The translations under genes and the position numbers were made by a program. This document shows positions 11,901 to 22,640 of a stretch of DNA of 64,000 nt, piece after piece. The notes below the pieces were generated by a model. That model saw only the letters and a program-made list of their open reading frames with translations. It was not told the DNA's origin and made no database searches. The stretch's first letter is position 1. The number at the start of each line of letters is the position of its first letter. This DNA comes from Circinella umbellata (lineage: Eukaryota > Mucoromycota > Mucoromycetes > Mucorales > Lichtheimiaceae), in contig JAIWNF010000015.1 of the NCBI GenBank assembly GCA_025093555.1, forward strand, positions 186,001-250,000, in the 5' to 3' direction.

Positions 11901-12698
11901 AATGATCCATCAAATCCCGATAATTTAGCAACTAATGCAATTAACATTTTTGCCAACTAAAAATAAAAAAAACAAACCCTTTTTTTAATTTATTGTTTTT
12001 TTTTTCCACTCTTTCCTTAATATATGCTTTATAAACTTACAGGTGGATGAACATCCATAAAAAATCGTGTCTTGATATATTTACTTGCAAATCCTCCAAA
12101 ATGAACTTCATCAAAACTAAATATTTTTTATTTTTATATCACATTTACATTCAGTTTCTTTTTTTTTTTTTTTTTTGTTAAACACATTCCCCATATTTAT
12201 ACAGAATGAAAAGGAAAAAAAAAAAAAAACTTACACAACAGAACTAGGTTGAGCAATTTTCCATAAACGAATATAACAAGCCCATAATGTTAAAGCAATA
12301 GTAATACGCCAATCTTTTTTACGAACCATTTTTTCTTTTAAAACACGGTCATGGCGAGCTTTGAAAGTTTTAGAATCATAATCTAGTGATATATCCATAT
12401 CATCGTAATCTTCATCAAATGGTTTTTTTAAATGACGTTGTCGAAACATGTCTGTTGATCTTGCTGTTGTTCGACTTGTATCTTCGTCATGTATAGAAAG
12501 AGGTGTATGGTCTTTCATTGACTGTGGAAGAGAAAAGGTAGTACTCGTACTCGTAGTAATAGTACTTGTAGAACCACTTGTATTGGTTGTAGTAATAATA
12601 GGTGGTTGCTGTGGTGATGTTGAATAGTTTGAATTAAAAGAAGAATTATTATGTTGTCCTTGTTGATAATATGGTAACGATGAATGCCGACTCGTCAT
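8905..12698 (-). CDS. Protein O-mannosyltransferase (PMT2-like)
   Basis: Thirteen exons from 12698-12235 down to 9115-8905 (others 12116-12041, 11956-11728, 11622-11514, 11414-11255, 11139-10956, 10854-10759, 10675-10474, 10396-10125, 10012-9882, 9795-9621, 9525-9198); 698 aa. PMTs transfer mannose from dolichyl-phosphate mannose to Ser/Thr of secretory proteins in the ER membrane, needed for cell-wall integrity. Diagnostic parts: the first luminal loop FDEVHFGGFASKYIK with the acidic DE pair, then FMDVHPPLAKML near residue 180; MIR-type repeats (GGYLHSHPHNYPSGSK, then LHSHNHRPPVTDLEYHNEV and YWRVEIVDY); C-terminal helices with LFLHHYMPALYFSILVFG. The N-terminus of about 120 residues is Ser/Thr/Gln/Asn-rich and cytosolic. 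The FGGFASKYIK loop and the LHSH/AYGFPGF segment favour the PMT2 subfamily; PMT1 cannot be excluded. The MIR region sits between hydrophobic blocks, as in all PMTs. Start ATG is the first in frame. Confidence 0.92.
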
Positions 12699-13060
12699 TT
12701 TTTTTTTTTATATGTATATATATAACAAAAAACAAATATAAAATATATATTTTGTTAGTCGTGTTATACTATATTAAAAAAAAAAAGGTGGCCTGAGATA
12801 GAGATATAATATTTTTGATATTTTAGTTTGTGAAATAAAAAATACAGAGAGAAAATGTTAAAAAAGAAATGTTTAGTTAAATAGGCAGAATTAACATATA
12901 TGGTAAGTCTACATGATAATTTTTTAGTACTAATTTATAGGTAACCCAGCACATACACGAAACACACACACACACATAACACATATTTTATTATTATTAT
13001 TATATTAACTTGTATTGATTATTATTGCCTAGTAATTATTATTAACTAACTTCGCTCGAC
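12699..13060. other. Upstream region of the PMT gene
   Basis: AT-rich, with (CA)n near 12962-12976 and (TTA)n near 12987-13003. No coding sequence; contains the PMT promoter by position. Confidence 0.5.
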
Positions 13061-13164
13061 TAAATGAGTCTCTACGCTTCGCTCCGGGTCATTTAACGAC
13101 GTCATCGCAAGAGGTTCCCCCTTGGCCCATAACGGCGCTTCGCGCCAGTCCGGAATGGGCCCAA
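13061..13164 (-). repeat. GC-rich compound hairpin block, candidate Helitron 3' end
   Basis: A roughly 100-bp block far more GC-rich than its surroundings. TAAATGA (13061-13067) pairs with TCATTTA (13089-13095). TTGGCCCAT (13122-13130) pairs with ATGGGCCCAA (13155-13164, one bulged base), enclosing a second stem GGCGC-TTC-GCGCC (13134-13146). It lies about 180 bp beyond the stop of the helicase remnant, where a Helitron 3' hairpin would be expected. I could not place a CTRR end followed by T, so the boundary is not set. Confidence 0.5.
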
Positions 13165-13339
13165 AGCAGTATAATATGTTTTGAGTTAATAGATATATAA
13201 ATCGGAAAACAATATAATACTAATAATAATAATAATAATAATACGTAATAATATTGATATTGGTAATAATAATTATAATAGTAATGGAAGTAAAGATATT
13301 AATAATAACAGTAATACAATATATTATAAATAGAGATAT

Positions 13340-13806
13340 CTATGTCACGGATGGTAGGAGAGCTTCACGATAGACTACATTATTTATAATTTTTGGAATG
13401 GTATTCTCTCTTTGGTTGGAAAGATTTAATGCAACTTTAATGTTTGCAGAATCGGTAGCTCTGGAAAGAGCAACATACAGTTGACCATGGGCAAAAACAG
13501 GTTCATCCAAATATATACCAACAGTTGATAATGTCTGTCCTTGTGCTTTATTAACAGTCATTGCAAAGGCAGCTCGTACAGGAAACTGACGACAGCACAA
13601 AATAAAAGGATATTCGCCTGCTGTAGTACACATGTTGATTCTTGATAAAAAATATTCGTTACCATCATATCCTTGATCAATGCTCCTTACTCCAATAATA
13701 TGGTCATGTAGGGCGGTAACAAATAATTTAGTACCATTACATAATCCCCTATCAGGGTCGAGATTTCGCAAAAGTATAATAGGCTTGCTGCACTGTCTAT
13801 TTCCAT
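13340..13806 (-). pseudogene. PIF1-family Helitron helicase, C-terminal remnant
   Basis: Encodes about 150 residues beginning near KPIILLRNLDPDRGLCNGTK and including AFAMTVNKAQGQTL (helicase motif V) and GQLYVALSRA (motif VI), which are hallmarks of the PIF1/RecD-like helicase at the C-terminus of RepHel proteins. Walker A and B motifs (I, II) and motifs III-IV are missing. Upstream, instead of helicase sequence, is a Thr/Asn-rich low-complexity stretch (13807-13976), so well over 1 kb appears deleted. The fragment ends in a natural TAG. It cannot unwind DNA alone. Confidence 0.88.
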
Positions 13807-13976
13807 AGTTTCACTGGTGGTATTGGCTGTAGTAGCTGATGTTGTATTAGTGGTATTATTGATTATAGTAGTAGTAGTAGTAGTAGTAGTAATAGTAGAC
13901 GTTGACGAAAAAGCTGTAGTTGTTGCTCTATTATTTGTAGTGGCTATTGCTATGTTACTATTGTCATCTGTTGTAG

Positions 13977-15750
13977 CTACAGTGGTTCGGATTGCTGTAA
14001 TTGTGCTCTATCTGATCCTTTTGTAATATACTTGCATAGATACTTAACAGCTCTTGCTGAAGTACATATTTCCACATTGATATGAGCATTATAACGGTGA
14101 CTGAGATATGGACTATAAGGAACAACATGTCGATTATCAGCTACAAATCCAGAATAGTGAAATATATGTGTATGATTATTACGGCGTCGTCTATAGAGAG
14201 GATAGCCATTATTATTCATTCTTGTTTCTTCATTGAATTGTTTTGGATATCTTTGCTTGCATTGGCCATCTTGCATACATACAGCATTAGGATTTTGATG
14301 CCCACATGGACCATGAATCATACAGCTTGTAACAGTATTATATAACTGAGGATGTGCTTGGCGGTCTGGAAGCTCTGCCGAAACAAATTGATCATAATCT
14401 GTTGGTATATGAGGTCGATCATCTGAATTTAAAATCCATATTATATGAGTATGAGGAAGTCCACGTTTTTGAAACTTGGTAGTTGCCAAGTATCCAATAA
14501 CTCTGCCAAATATTTGTGAGTCCTTGATATGGTGGATCATCTCTTTCATTTTCATATGAAAAAAACCTCGTGCAAAGGTCTGGGCGATCAAAAGCTTTTT
14601 GCCCTGGAGAAAGCTCAGCTTGAATTTCGGGCCAGTATAGGTTGCAGGTAAACGTAATAAATAATGTAGGAGTTCCTTTTTGGCGTACGTACAATTGCAA
14701 GGCCATCTTGTAACATTTGTTTCATATAACGTGGACCACCAGTAAATGAAGAAGGTAAAATAACAGACCGACCAATTTGCCTTGAATTGGCATTATCGAC
14801 CAGACCACTATACACTTCAGCTCGTATATCTTCTTGATGTGTAGTGATAAATTGTAGACGTACTTTTTCAATACGTACATAGTTATCTACCAGAAATTGT
14901 TGAAATAAGCGTCCAAAATGGTGGTGATATGTTACTCTTTCTCCTTGCTGTCTCATCATCATATAAGCGCAATAGTTTAAAAGTGTAATATTTGTATCAT
15001 CATTAGTTGCTGTTGAAATAGATCGTAGACCAAGGTACCATCCATTATCACCATAAGGAAACATCAAAACGTAATGTAAAGGTATATATGAAGGATGTAG
15101 TGAGCTGACTTGTTGTAATCCATGTTCACGATCGTGAATAACAACATCATACGGTAATACAAAACCATCCGTAGTATTTTCAACAACCATAGCGGCAACC
15201 TCAGGATGAGCTGAAGCATCACATCTTCTACCCATATCACGTGCAGCACGGATGACAACTTGTATAGTTCCAACTGTTTGATTAGCATAAGCTTTAGAAG
15301 CGGTGCGAAGTGTACGTGCAAATGGATTATTTTGAGTAATCCAGGTTTGAATTGTCTGTATAATGTTCTCATCAAGACCAGTAAACATTGTTTGTCGTCC
15401 TGTTGTTTGTTCAGTTTCATCACAAAAGTAAATTTGTGAAAAAGATGCTTGTGCTGGATCTGTTGCTCATAAAGGGCCAAAACAATGATATAAAGTCCAT
15501 TGATGCGGTATGTTGAAACACCATCACGTCCACTTGCCAACTGAGGGTCATAATTAGCACGAACTGAAGCAAATGCAAATAGTGAATTATACGCACGAAT
15601 ATTTGTGTGAAACTGGACAGACAGAGCATTGGTGGGGTCATGATTTGTAATTAAATTCAATAGTTTTTGGGGTGGAGACCGTGGAATTGGCAAATTTATT
15701 TTTCCTGATAGGCAGCATAGACCAAAACGTGGGTTTGTTAAAGAGAAAGC
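13977..15750 (-). pseudogene. Helitron Rep (HUH nuclease) and N-terminal domain, frameshifted
   Basis: The Helitron-like N-terminal domain reads from about FGLCCLSGKINLPIPRSPPQ (near 15710-15660) through SVRANYDPQLASGRDGVSTY, then changes frame near 15475 (into IYFCDETEQTTGRQTMFTGL), again near 14690 (into RQKGTPTLFITFTCNLYWPE) and again near 14575 (into ARGFFHMKMKEMIHHIKDSQ). The last part holds the HUH motif KRGLPHTHIIW and the two-tyrosine segment AVKYLCKYITKGSDRA, the catalytic tyrosines of Rep. It stops at 13977. At least three frameshifts make it a pseudogene. The HUH and Tyr residues themselves are intact, suggesting fairly recent decay. Confidence 0.88.
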
Positions 15751-16560
15751 TGCCAGACGTTCATCAATTCACATTTGTGCATCACATGATGGCAAGGAGC
15801 ACTAATACGTGGAAAAATATGGCAACGGTAGAATCGGTTTTCTTGAGTATAGCAAATATTATAATCAAATATATTCTCTGGTTCAAAATGTTCTTGACAG
15901 GCTATTCTAAATTGAGCACCGTGTTCAGAAATCATATTTTGACGATTAAAAGAACAATTTGCATTTGTTGCTCAAAAATGACTGGGACTTCCACATTGAG
16001 GACAACGACGTGTTGGGAAAGAAGGTGGCAGTATTGGTGTTGAAGCAGCTGATAGAGCATTATTGCGACGCCCTTGATTAGCACCGTTCAATTCTTTTGT
16101 AATACGATCCAAAACAGTACCGTTGTCTTCTTCTGCAAGGTTTTCCAGCTGTTCTTGAGCAAAAACATCGGCATCTGTTGAATAATTCTGAATAGTTTTA
16201 TGTTAAAATATATATTATTAGAATATTAGACATATACAAAATAGGGTTGCTATATACATATATATTTATAAAAAAAATATGAATATATACCTTGTATTAA
16301 ATTATTGTTGTTATTATTATTACTATTTATATTTGCGCTTGTACACTCAGCATATTAATACATCTGTCGAGAGGGGAAATATAGCATTTTAACATTGGTG
16401 CGACAAATATAAAAAAAGAGTACATACATTGTTAGATGGATCTATTCTAGGTCTCACATTTCGTTCATTATTATTGTTTCTTCTATTCAAAAGGACAGTC
16501 TCGATTGTTGCAGTTCAAATGAGTAGTAGATCCACACATGCATTGAGTTCGACGTTGTCT
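15751..16560 (-). pseudogene. Helitron N-terminal zinc-binding region, two related motifs
   Basis: Two similar Cys/His motifs lie in series: RQRRTQCMCGSTTHLNCNNR followed by DCPF (about 16557-16480) and TRRCPQCGSPSHF, a stop, then ATNANCSF (about 16005-15950). Between them is a reading frame with DVFAQEQLENLAEEDNGTVL. In-frame stops interrupt both motifs' surroundings, including a TGA at CDAQM-stop-IDERL where Helitron relatives usually have Trp. The sequence between 16200 and 16430 is AT-rich and may be an intron or an insertion. Confidence 0.6.
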
Positions 16561-17452
16561 TTGTCATGATTCCTATATTTATGTACTTTATTTATTTAAT
16601 TACATGTACCTACTTTTTTTTAGTATATATATAAAAGACCATATTTATATGATACCTATTGCTCGTGATTCATGATTTCTTAAAAATATAAAGAAAATAT
16701 TCAGTGTGTAAATTCAAGAAAAGTATAATATAATGTTATTAAACTTTTTTTTAATTAATAAATCAATATAGCGCAAAAATAAATATTAAGTGAAGTTTAT
16801 TTCAGATGATAGCTACTCTTTATATTTTTAATTTTTTATTAACAAATAGGGCCTTTTTAATATATACATCTATATCTACATCTATGTATAAAAATTATAA
16901 CATCATTGGCAATGATGATTACGTGTAGTTACATCTTATGTGATATATAAGGCATTACTACGTAATATAGGCAAATACAGTAGTCTGCATGATGATGATT
17001 ACGTATTATTACGTGTTTATATAATTAATCACTGTCAAACCAAAAATGAAAAAAGTATTTGAACTACATTGATATGAAACTGCTTTTGAAGGATGAAGCG
17101 CTTATAACAATGGTAAATACAATGGTAATAGAATGACCGTGCGTAGATTAATCGATTTCCTAATCGGTAATTCCTAATTTGGAGCATTATCTTAAATTTG
17201 ATCTAAGGACCATTGTATTTTTAATAGTAGATTTTTTTTATTTACAAAAAAGTTGAAAGAAAGTATGCCAGGATAACATTTTATTTTATGTTACAAACTA
17301 TAAAAAAAAAGGGTATATAATAAATGTGTAATCTTCATTTTAAAAATGAAAATACGTATATATATATTCTTATTATATATATATGTGTGTGTAAGAAGGG
17401 AAAACCAGCCTCTCTCTTTTTCTTGGGGGGTGGGGGTAAAGGGGCAACATAT
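16561..17452. other. Intergenic, no gene seen
   Basis: AT-rich spacer between the Helitron remnant and the homeodomain gene 3' end. The element GATGATTACGT occurs near 16914 and again near 16993 in loosely repeated surroundings. A 5' Helitron terminus may lie in its first part but was not found. Confidence 0.5.
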
Positions 17453-19472
17453 TTATTCATTATCATCATCACTTTGTTCTTCATCATCTTCTTCTTCTTC
17501 TTCATTATCCATAGATATAGACTTTTTCTTTGAATTTGTATGAGTAAATGATTTCTTGTTTAAACGAAATTTTTCATATGTATCAAAATCATATACTTCA
17601 TCAGGATATTCCTTGTTTAATTTTTGATATAAGATTAACTTGGAATGATGACGTCTTCTTGCATTTTGAAACCAAGTAGAAACTAAATAAAAGTAATTAA
17701 AAGTAAGTTATTATGTAACGTATCTTTGTTATTTTATGTATAAAATAGATAGAGTATTTACTTTGTACATGAGACTTGTTGGCTTTTTTTGCAAGCTCTT
17801 CTTTATGTTTAGGTTCAGGTGTTTTACCACCATATCTTAAATACCAATCCATTAATATACGTGTCGTTTCTCGACTATAATTTTTACGTGTTTTTCTGGA
17901 ATAATTTGATAATGACGATGATCGTTGACGATTCTTGTGACTACCACGTCGTCTTTTTTTTATTGTTGTTGTACCCATAGTTGATTTTGTTGTTGTTGTT
18001 GTTGTTGTTGTTACAAACGTAGATAATGGAGTCTCTTTTTTATTCAATTCTTCAGGAACCCATGGTTCATCTTCTTTATCACTCTCTTCTTCTTCATCAT
18101 CTTCAGAAGAAGATTCCATATTTTGCTTTTGGAAATTACTCATTTCATTATGCTGTTGACCATTATAATAAAGATGGCGTCGAGTTGATAATTCTTCAAT
18201 AGTATCATCTTTGACTTTTTGCACTTTTTTAAGATCATGTACTTGTTTTGTTTTCATGTTCCTTTGTACTAATAGTTGTTCTTGTTCATTCTCTTCTCGA
18301 ACAATGTCTGTTAGTTCTTCTTCTTCTTGATAATCATTCATTTGTTCCAATGAGACTTCATTAGGTAAAAATACAAAAATACTTTGATATCTTGATTGTA
18401 ATTGTTGTACACAATTGATAACACATTGTCGAATTTCAAATGCTTCTTCTTCTTCTTCTTCATGACTCACTTGATTCAACACATCGTTTATATGTTTATA
18501 TAATTGAATCCATTCTTCCTTCTTTAATAATTGTTTTGTATCTACTTGTTTTCGTAAATCAACTAATAATCCAGTGAGTGGATGATGATCTTGTTCCATG
18601 TCATCATATTCAGAATCACCCATGGATGAAGTAAATATTATGCCAGGAGTAAGTGTAGTAGGCCAAGTGTCTTCTTCTTCTTCTTCTTCTTCATTATCGT
18701 CTTCGTCATCTTCCTCTTCCTCTTCTTCATTAATGTTATTATTGTATTGTTCATCTTCTTCATCTTCTTCATCTTCTTCAGAAAAATAATAGTCCATATC
18801 TTCAATGAGTGTGTTATTTTCTTCTTGATCATTAAATAACATGGATGTTGATGTTATTGTTGAATTATTAGGTGATGATAAAGTACTAGTAGTAGTTGAA
18901 TACATGGTATCGTTATTATTATTATTCAATGAACATTCTAAACCCGACGCAAAACTTGATTCTTTATTTAAAATAAAGAGCGAACAAGGTAATCCAAGAC
19001 CTGTTGTATCATCCAGAATATCACTTGTAGAAATAATACCAGAAGAAGGAGGTAAAAGTGGACTTTCATATAAAGATTCTGGAGAAAGTGGTAAATTGGT
19101 ATGATTTATTTTCGTTTCTTCTTTTTGTTGTTGTTGCATACATGGTGATTTCCATAACATTGTTTCTGGTGATGAAGATGTTGTTGTTGCAGGAGTAGAT
19201 GGCATATTTATTGAACTAGTATTACTATGGGTGGATAAAGAGGAATGAAATTGATAATCAAAAGAAATTGAATAACGCGTTGTCATAGGTGGTGAAGGAG
19301 GTGTTGGAGCATGCTTGTTGTTCCATGTATAACCTAACATGGGATCATTTTCTTCTGTTGATGTAAAACAAGGTGAAAAATTTTCAGGAACAAGAGATGA
19401 AAATGTTGTTTCAGTATGATGGTTCGAATCCATAGAAGAATATACAGTCGTATGATATGGTAATTGATTCAT
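17453..19472 (-). CDS. Homeodomain transcription factor with acidic tracts
   Basis: Two exons, 19472-17762 and 17682-17453; 646 aa. The homeodomain is near residues 525-587 and is split by the intron: KTRKNYSRETTRILMDWYLR, then TPEPKHKEELAKKANKSHVQ, then ISTWFQNARRRHHSKL. Recognition-helix residues W574, F575, N577 and R579 are present. The loop between helices 1 and 2 (RYGGKTPEPKH) seems about one residue longer than in a standard 60-residue homeodomain, shorter than the TALE three-residue insertion. N-terminal 500 residues are Ser/Thr/Asn-rich with long Glu/Asp runs (about residues 205-260 and 420-440); the C-terminus is also acidic. Likely a nuclear DNA-binding regulator; target genes and role unknown. 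The upstream frame is open but has no ATG, so 19472 is the start. Confidence 0.88.
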
Positions 19473-22400
19473 GATTTCGTTAAAGAAAGAAAACAAAAAA
19501 GAAAGAAAGAAAGATTAGAAAGAAGAAAAAGGGAGATAATTTTTATATATAAACGAAAAGAAGTTCCAATGTAAAATGGATTTTATTCGAGTTATACAAC
19601 ATCTTTGTGGTTGTTCTGGTTCTGGTTTCTTTTTTCTTTATGTGTGTTACACAAAGACAGATGTATGCCGCGTGTTTTATAAATGTTCGGGTGTAAACAA
19701 TTTTCTCTCCTTCCCCCCCCCAAGAAAAAAAAAGAATAAAAAAAAACAATAAGGTTATTCCCTTTTTTATTATTCTTCATCCGAGATTCCGATCTCTTTT
19801 TTTTTTCTCATGAATCCACAACAATAATAAAAGAAACACTATTTTTCGTATTATTATTATTATCCAACATCTAAAGAAGTTTGAGTTTACAAAGTCAATT
19901 ATTGCAAATGAATATAAATGATCTCCAAGGAAATTTGTTTCTCAGATAAATAACTTTTATTTTTAAAACGGGTTGATTTGTGATTATATATATATATATA
20001 TATTATGTATGTACATGTATTAAATTATATTATATTATATACTTAGAAATTAATGGGGGGAAGAGGGAAGAAGGGCAACAAAACGCAAAAAGATCCGGCT
20101 TTTTTTTTGTTGATGGTTGAACAAAAAAAAAGACCAATTAAAAAACTTCTGGGCGTTTATAGAGTCTGTTCTCTTTTATTATTATTTATTATTACGTATC
20201 TTTTTATTGTGATAATAATGAATGAATATAAATGAATGATAACAAAACTACATAAAAAAGACAATAGATTTCTTTCAAACAGTGTAAAATCACTTATTTA
20301 ATTGAATAATCTTGTTTTTTTTTTGTTATAGTTATTCATGAAGTCAATAACATTTAACTTGAGAGAGAAAAGGTTTAACATAAATGTAATAATTTATAAA
20401 AAAGACCCCATTTCGCGTAACAGTTTATTTGTGTAACCAATCATGCAAACTCCAATGCATCAAAAAATAATCATCCGTTTTTTATCAATTATCATATATA
20501 TCATTTACAACAGAGAGCAAAAAAAAAAATGTATATTACGTACGTTATTATAAATTAAATATTATATGATTTGGAATCTTTTATGTAGAAAGAAAGATAT
20601 CATGAGAGAAATTAAAATTAAGTAGTAAAAAGGAGGGAAGCGAGGGGGAGGGGGGAGTGGAAGATCAATTGTTAAACCGATGATAAAAACTACCTCATCA
20701 CTTGTCACTTGTTTTGATTTAGATTTATTTGTGTAACAAACTTGACATGCGAAAAAATAAATAATGATAATAATAATACCTTCTTCCCTTAACGTTAAGA
20801 TCAGTTACCTTTATGTTGAATTGACAAAGGCTTTTTGTTTTTATAAAGACGTAGAGTTATATATATTATGCTGTTTGCTAACTATACGTAGAAATCGTAA
20901 TATAATAAGGGGAATAACCCTAATAATTCTGTTTCTTTCATCTACTTTTTCTTTTTTAGACATTGTAATACAAACAAACAAATAACTTTATCATTGTCAT
21001 TCCAATAAAAATTGTATTTGTGGAACCGTTCTCTTTCCCTTGAACCAAAGAATAAATAAATAAATAAATGGCTGAACAATTGAAAAAGGTAGATCCGATA
21101 ATAAAATTTCATCGCTTTTAAATATTTATTTTATATAAAAGAAAGTTAAACAAGAACACAGACCAAGAAGGGGGTGGTGGGGGACAAAGGGAGGGGATAT
21201 TGAAAAAGGGCGGGGAGAGAGAGCTCCTACTTTTTGAAACAATCAAACAAAAAGTAATATAATGTGTTTCATATGTAGAAAAAAAAAGACTTTGCCAGCA
21301 TATTTAACATTTTAATTTTATATTATGTACATTACAGTGTTCACGTCATTACTTCAATATAACAGTAAATGGATGCAAAGAGGTTGAATAATTTATAGTT
21401 TTTACTAACTACGTATTCATTTTTCTTTTACGTATTGTTATTATTATATCAATTCTCTCGAGAACATCATAGAAAAGAATCAGAATGCCGGCTCGGATGT
21501 AGAATCCCGATAAGACTTTTTATCTGTGTGTTTATACATGTAAAAAAGAACAAAAAAATTCATAGTGTAACAATAAACAACTTTTATATTTTTTTTTGTG
21601 CGGGTTGGCGTTAAAGTTGTTTGTTCAGTCTTGATTAAACGCCGGCGATCGATGTTACAATGGACAGTTATTGGCGGACTTTTTTTTTTTTTTTTTTGGT
21701 TGTGGGAAGTTTGCTTCACCAAAACTTCCTCTCTTATATATCTTCCAAACGATGAAATTTGGGGAGAATTATCTTTTGGACGCTTGTTTCTCTTCTGTTG
21801 CTGAAAAGAAAGTTAATTAATATGTATATATATATATATATATATCAACTTTCTTTATTTTAAAAAAATTTCTAGTTTTATATATTATGTGTTAAAACCA
21901 ATCTTTTAAGTTAATGAAAAAGATAATAAAAAAGAAAGGGCTGCATAAAATAATGCACAAAACCTGTTATTCCAACATGAAATGTCCGCACTTTTAGGAG
22001 GGGGGGAATATAATTATAAACAATGATCAGGGTTAGTTTTTTATTTTCCAATGTGTAACAATTTGACACTCGATTTTATTTCTTGCTTCTATCTCTTTTT
22101 TTTTTTATTAAACATAACTAATACCAATCACAAAATGTGTGTGGAAAAGGGGGTTTTTTTTGGATCGTCAGCTGTACGTTCGGTTGGAATTAAAAAGTTG
22201 TTGAAGTCTATTTAGGGTTGCATTATAATTTCGCTCTTTTTTTTTTTTCGCTCGTACAAAGTAACTGTATCATTCCTTGTGGCCTGGAATATTATGATTA
22301 TTGTTTGGTTATATATATATGCCTATTCCAAAAAGTAAGTAAAAACATCATGAATGATGACGACTCATCCTATTGTAATCTGTTTGTTGAAAAAGTAATC

Positions 22401-22640
22401 ATATACTTATACTCTTTTTACAGGAAGATGCGTGAATATGAATTAACATATGTTGGCCTCTAAAAAAAAAAGTTCTAATCTTAGATCTATCAAATGAATA
22501 ACTTACTGTGGTAAGTTAAAGAGCTTTTTTGTCCTGATAATGCAAAAATTTCATTTCCAGCAACCTAAAAAAAAAAAAATCTGAAAAAAAAAAGTTGTCA
22601 ATTTTTTTTTTATCCAGTTCCCAAGGAGACAACACACCCC
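19473..22640. other. 3.2-kb divergent intergenic region
   Basis: Lies between the homeodomain gene (-) and the methyltransferase gene (+), so it holds both promoters. Low-complexity AT DNA with G/GA runs (20635-20660, 21170-21220) and (AT)n near 21827-21845. Small open frames present here are low-complexity translations and were not accepted. The segment ending in CCAG at 22620 may be a 5'-UTR intron acceptor for the methyltransferase gene. Confidence 0.5.

Larger units (their letters stand above)
13061..16560 (-). mobile_element. Decayed Helitron (rolling-circle transposon)
   Basis: On the minus strand, in order: Cys/His zinc-binding motifs (16560-15940), Helitron N-terminal domain (15750-14700), HUH Rep domain (about 14690-13980), then only the C-terminal end of a PIF1-type helicase (13800-13340), then a GC-rich hairpin block. 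The coding region is broken by stops and frameshifts and lacks most of the helicase, so it is non-autonomous. Boundaries are approximate: neither a 5' TC end nor a 3' CTRR end was fixed. Helitrons move by rolling-circle replication with Rep nicking and helicase unwinding. Confidence 0.85.

Noticed and set aside
13029..13032. CTAG as a Helitron 3' terminus
   Set aside because: The next base on the Helitron strand is G, not the T expected at an A-T insertion site, and no hairpin sits at the usual distance.
13817..14026. Hydrophobic forward frame (Val-rich)
   Set aside because: Antisense of the Thr/Asn-rich simple repeat in the Helitron remnant.
15672..16043. 123-codon forward frame
   Set aside because: Antisense of the Helitron N-terminal region, whose minus strand carries recognisable motifs.
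18598..19104. Ser-rich and Val/Leu-rich forward frames
   Set aside because: Antisense of acidic and Ser-rich codons of the homeodomain gene.
22218..22463. 81-codon forward frame as a first exon of the methyltransferase gene
   Set aside because: No frame-consistent splice to the MTTREE exon and no similarity to METTL2 N-termini.
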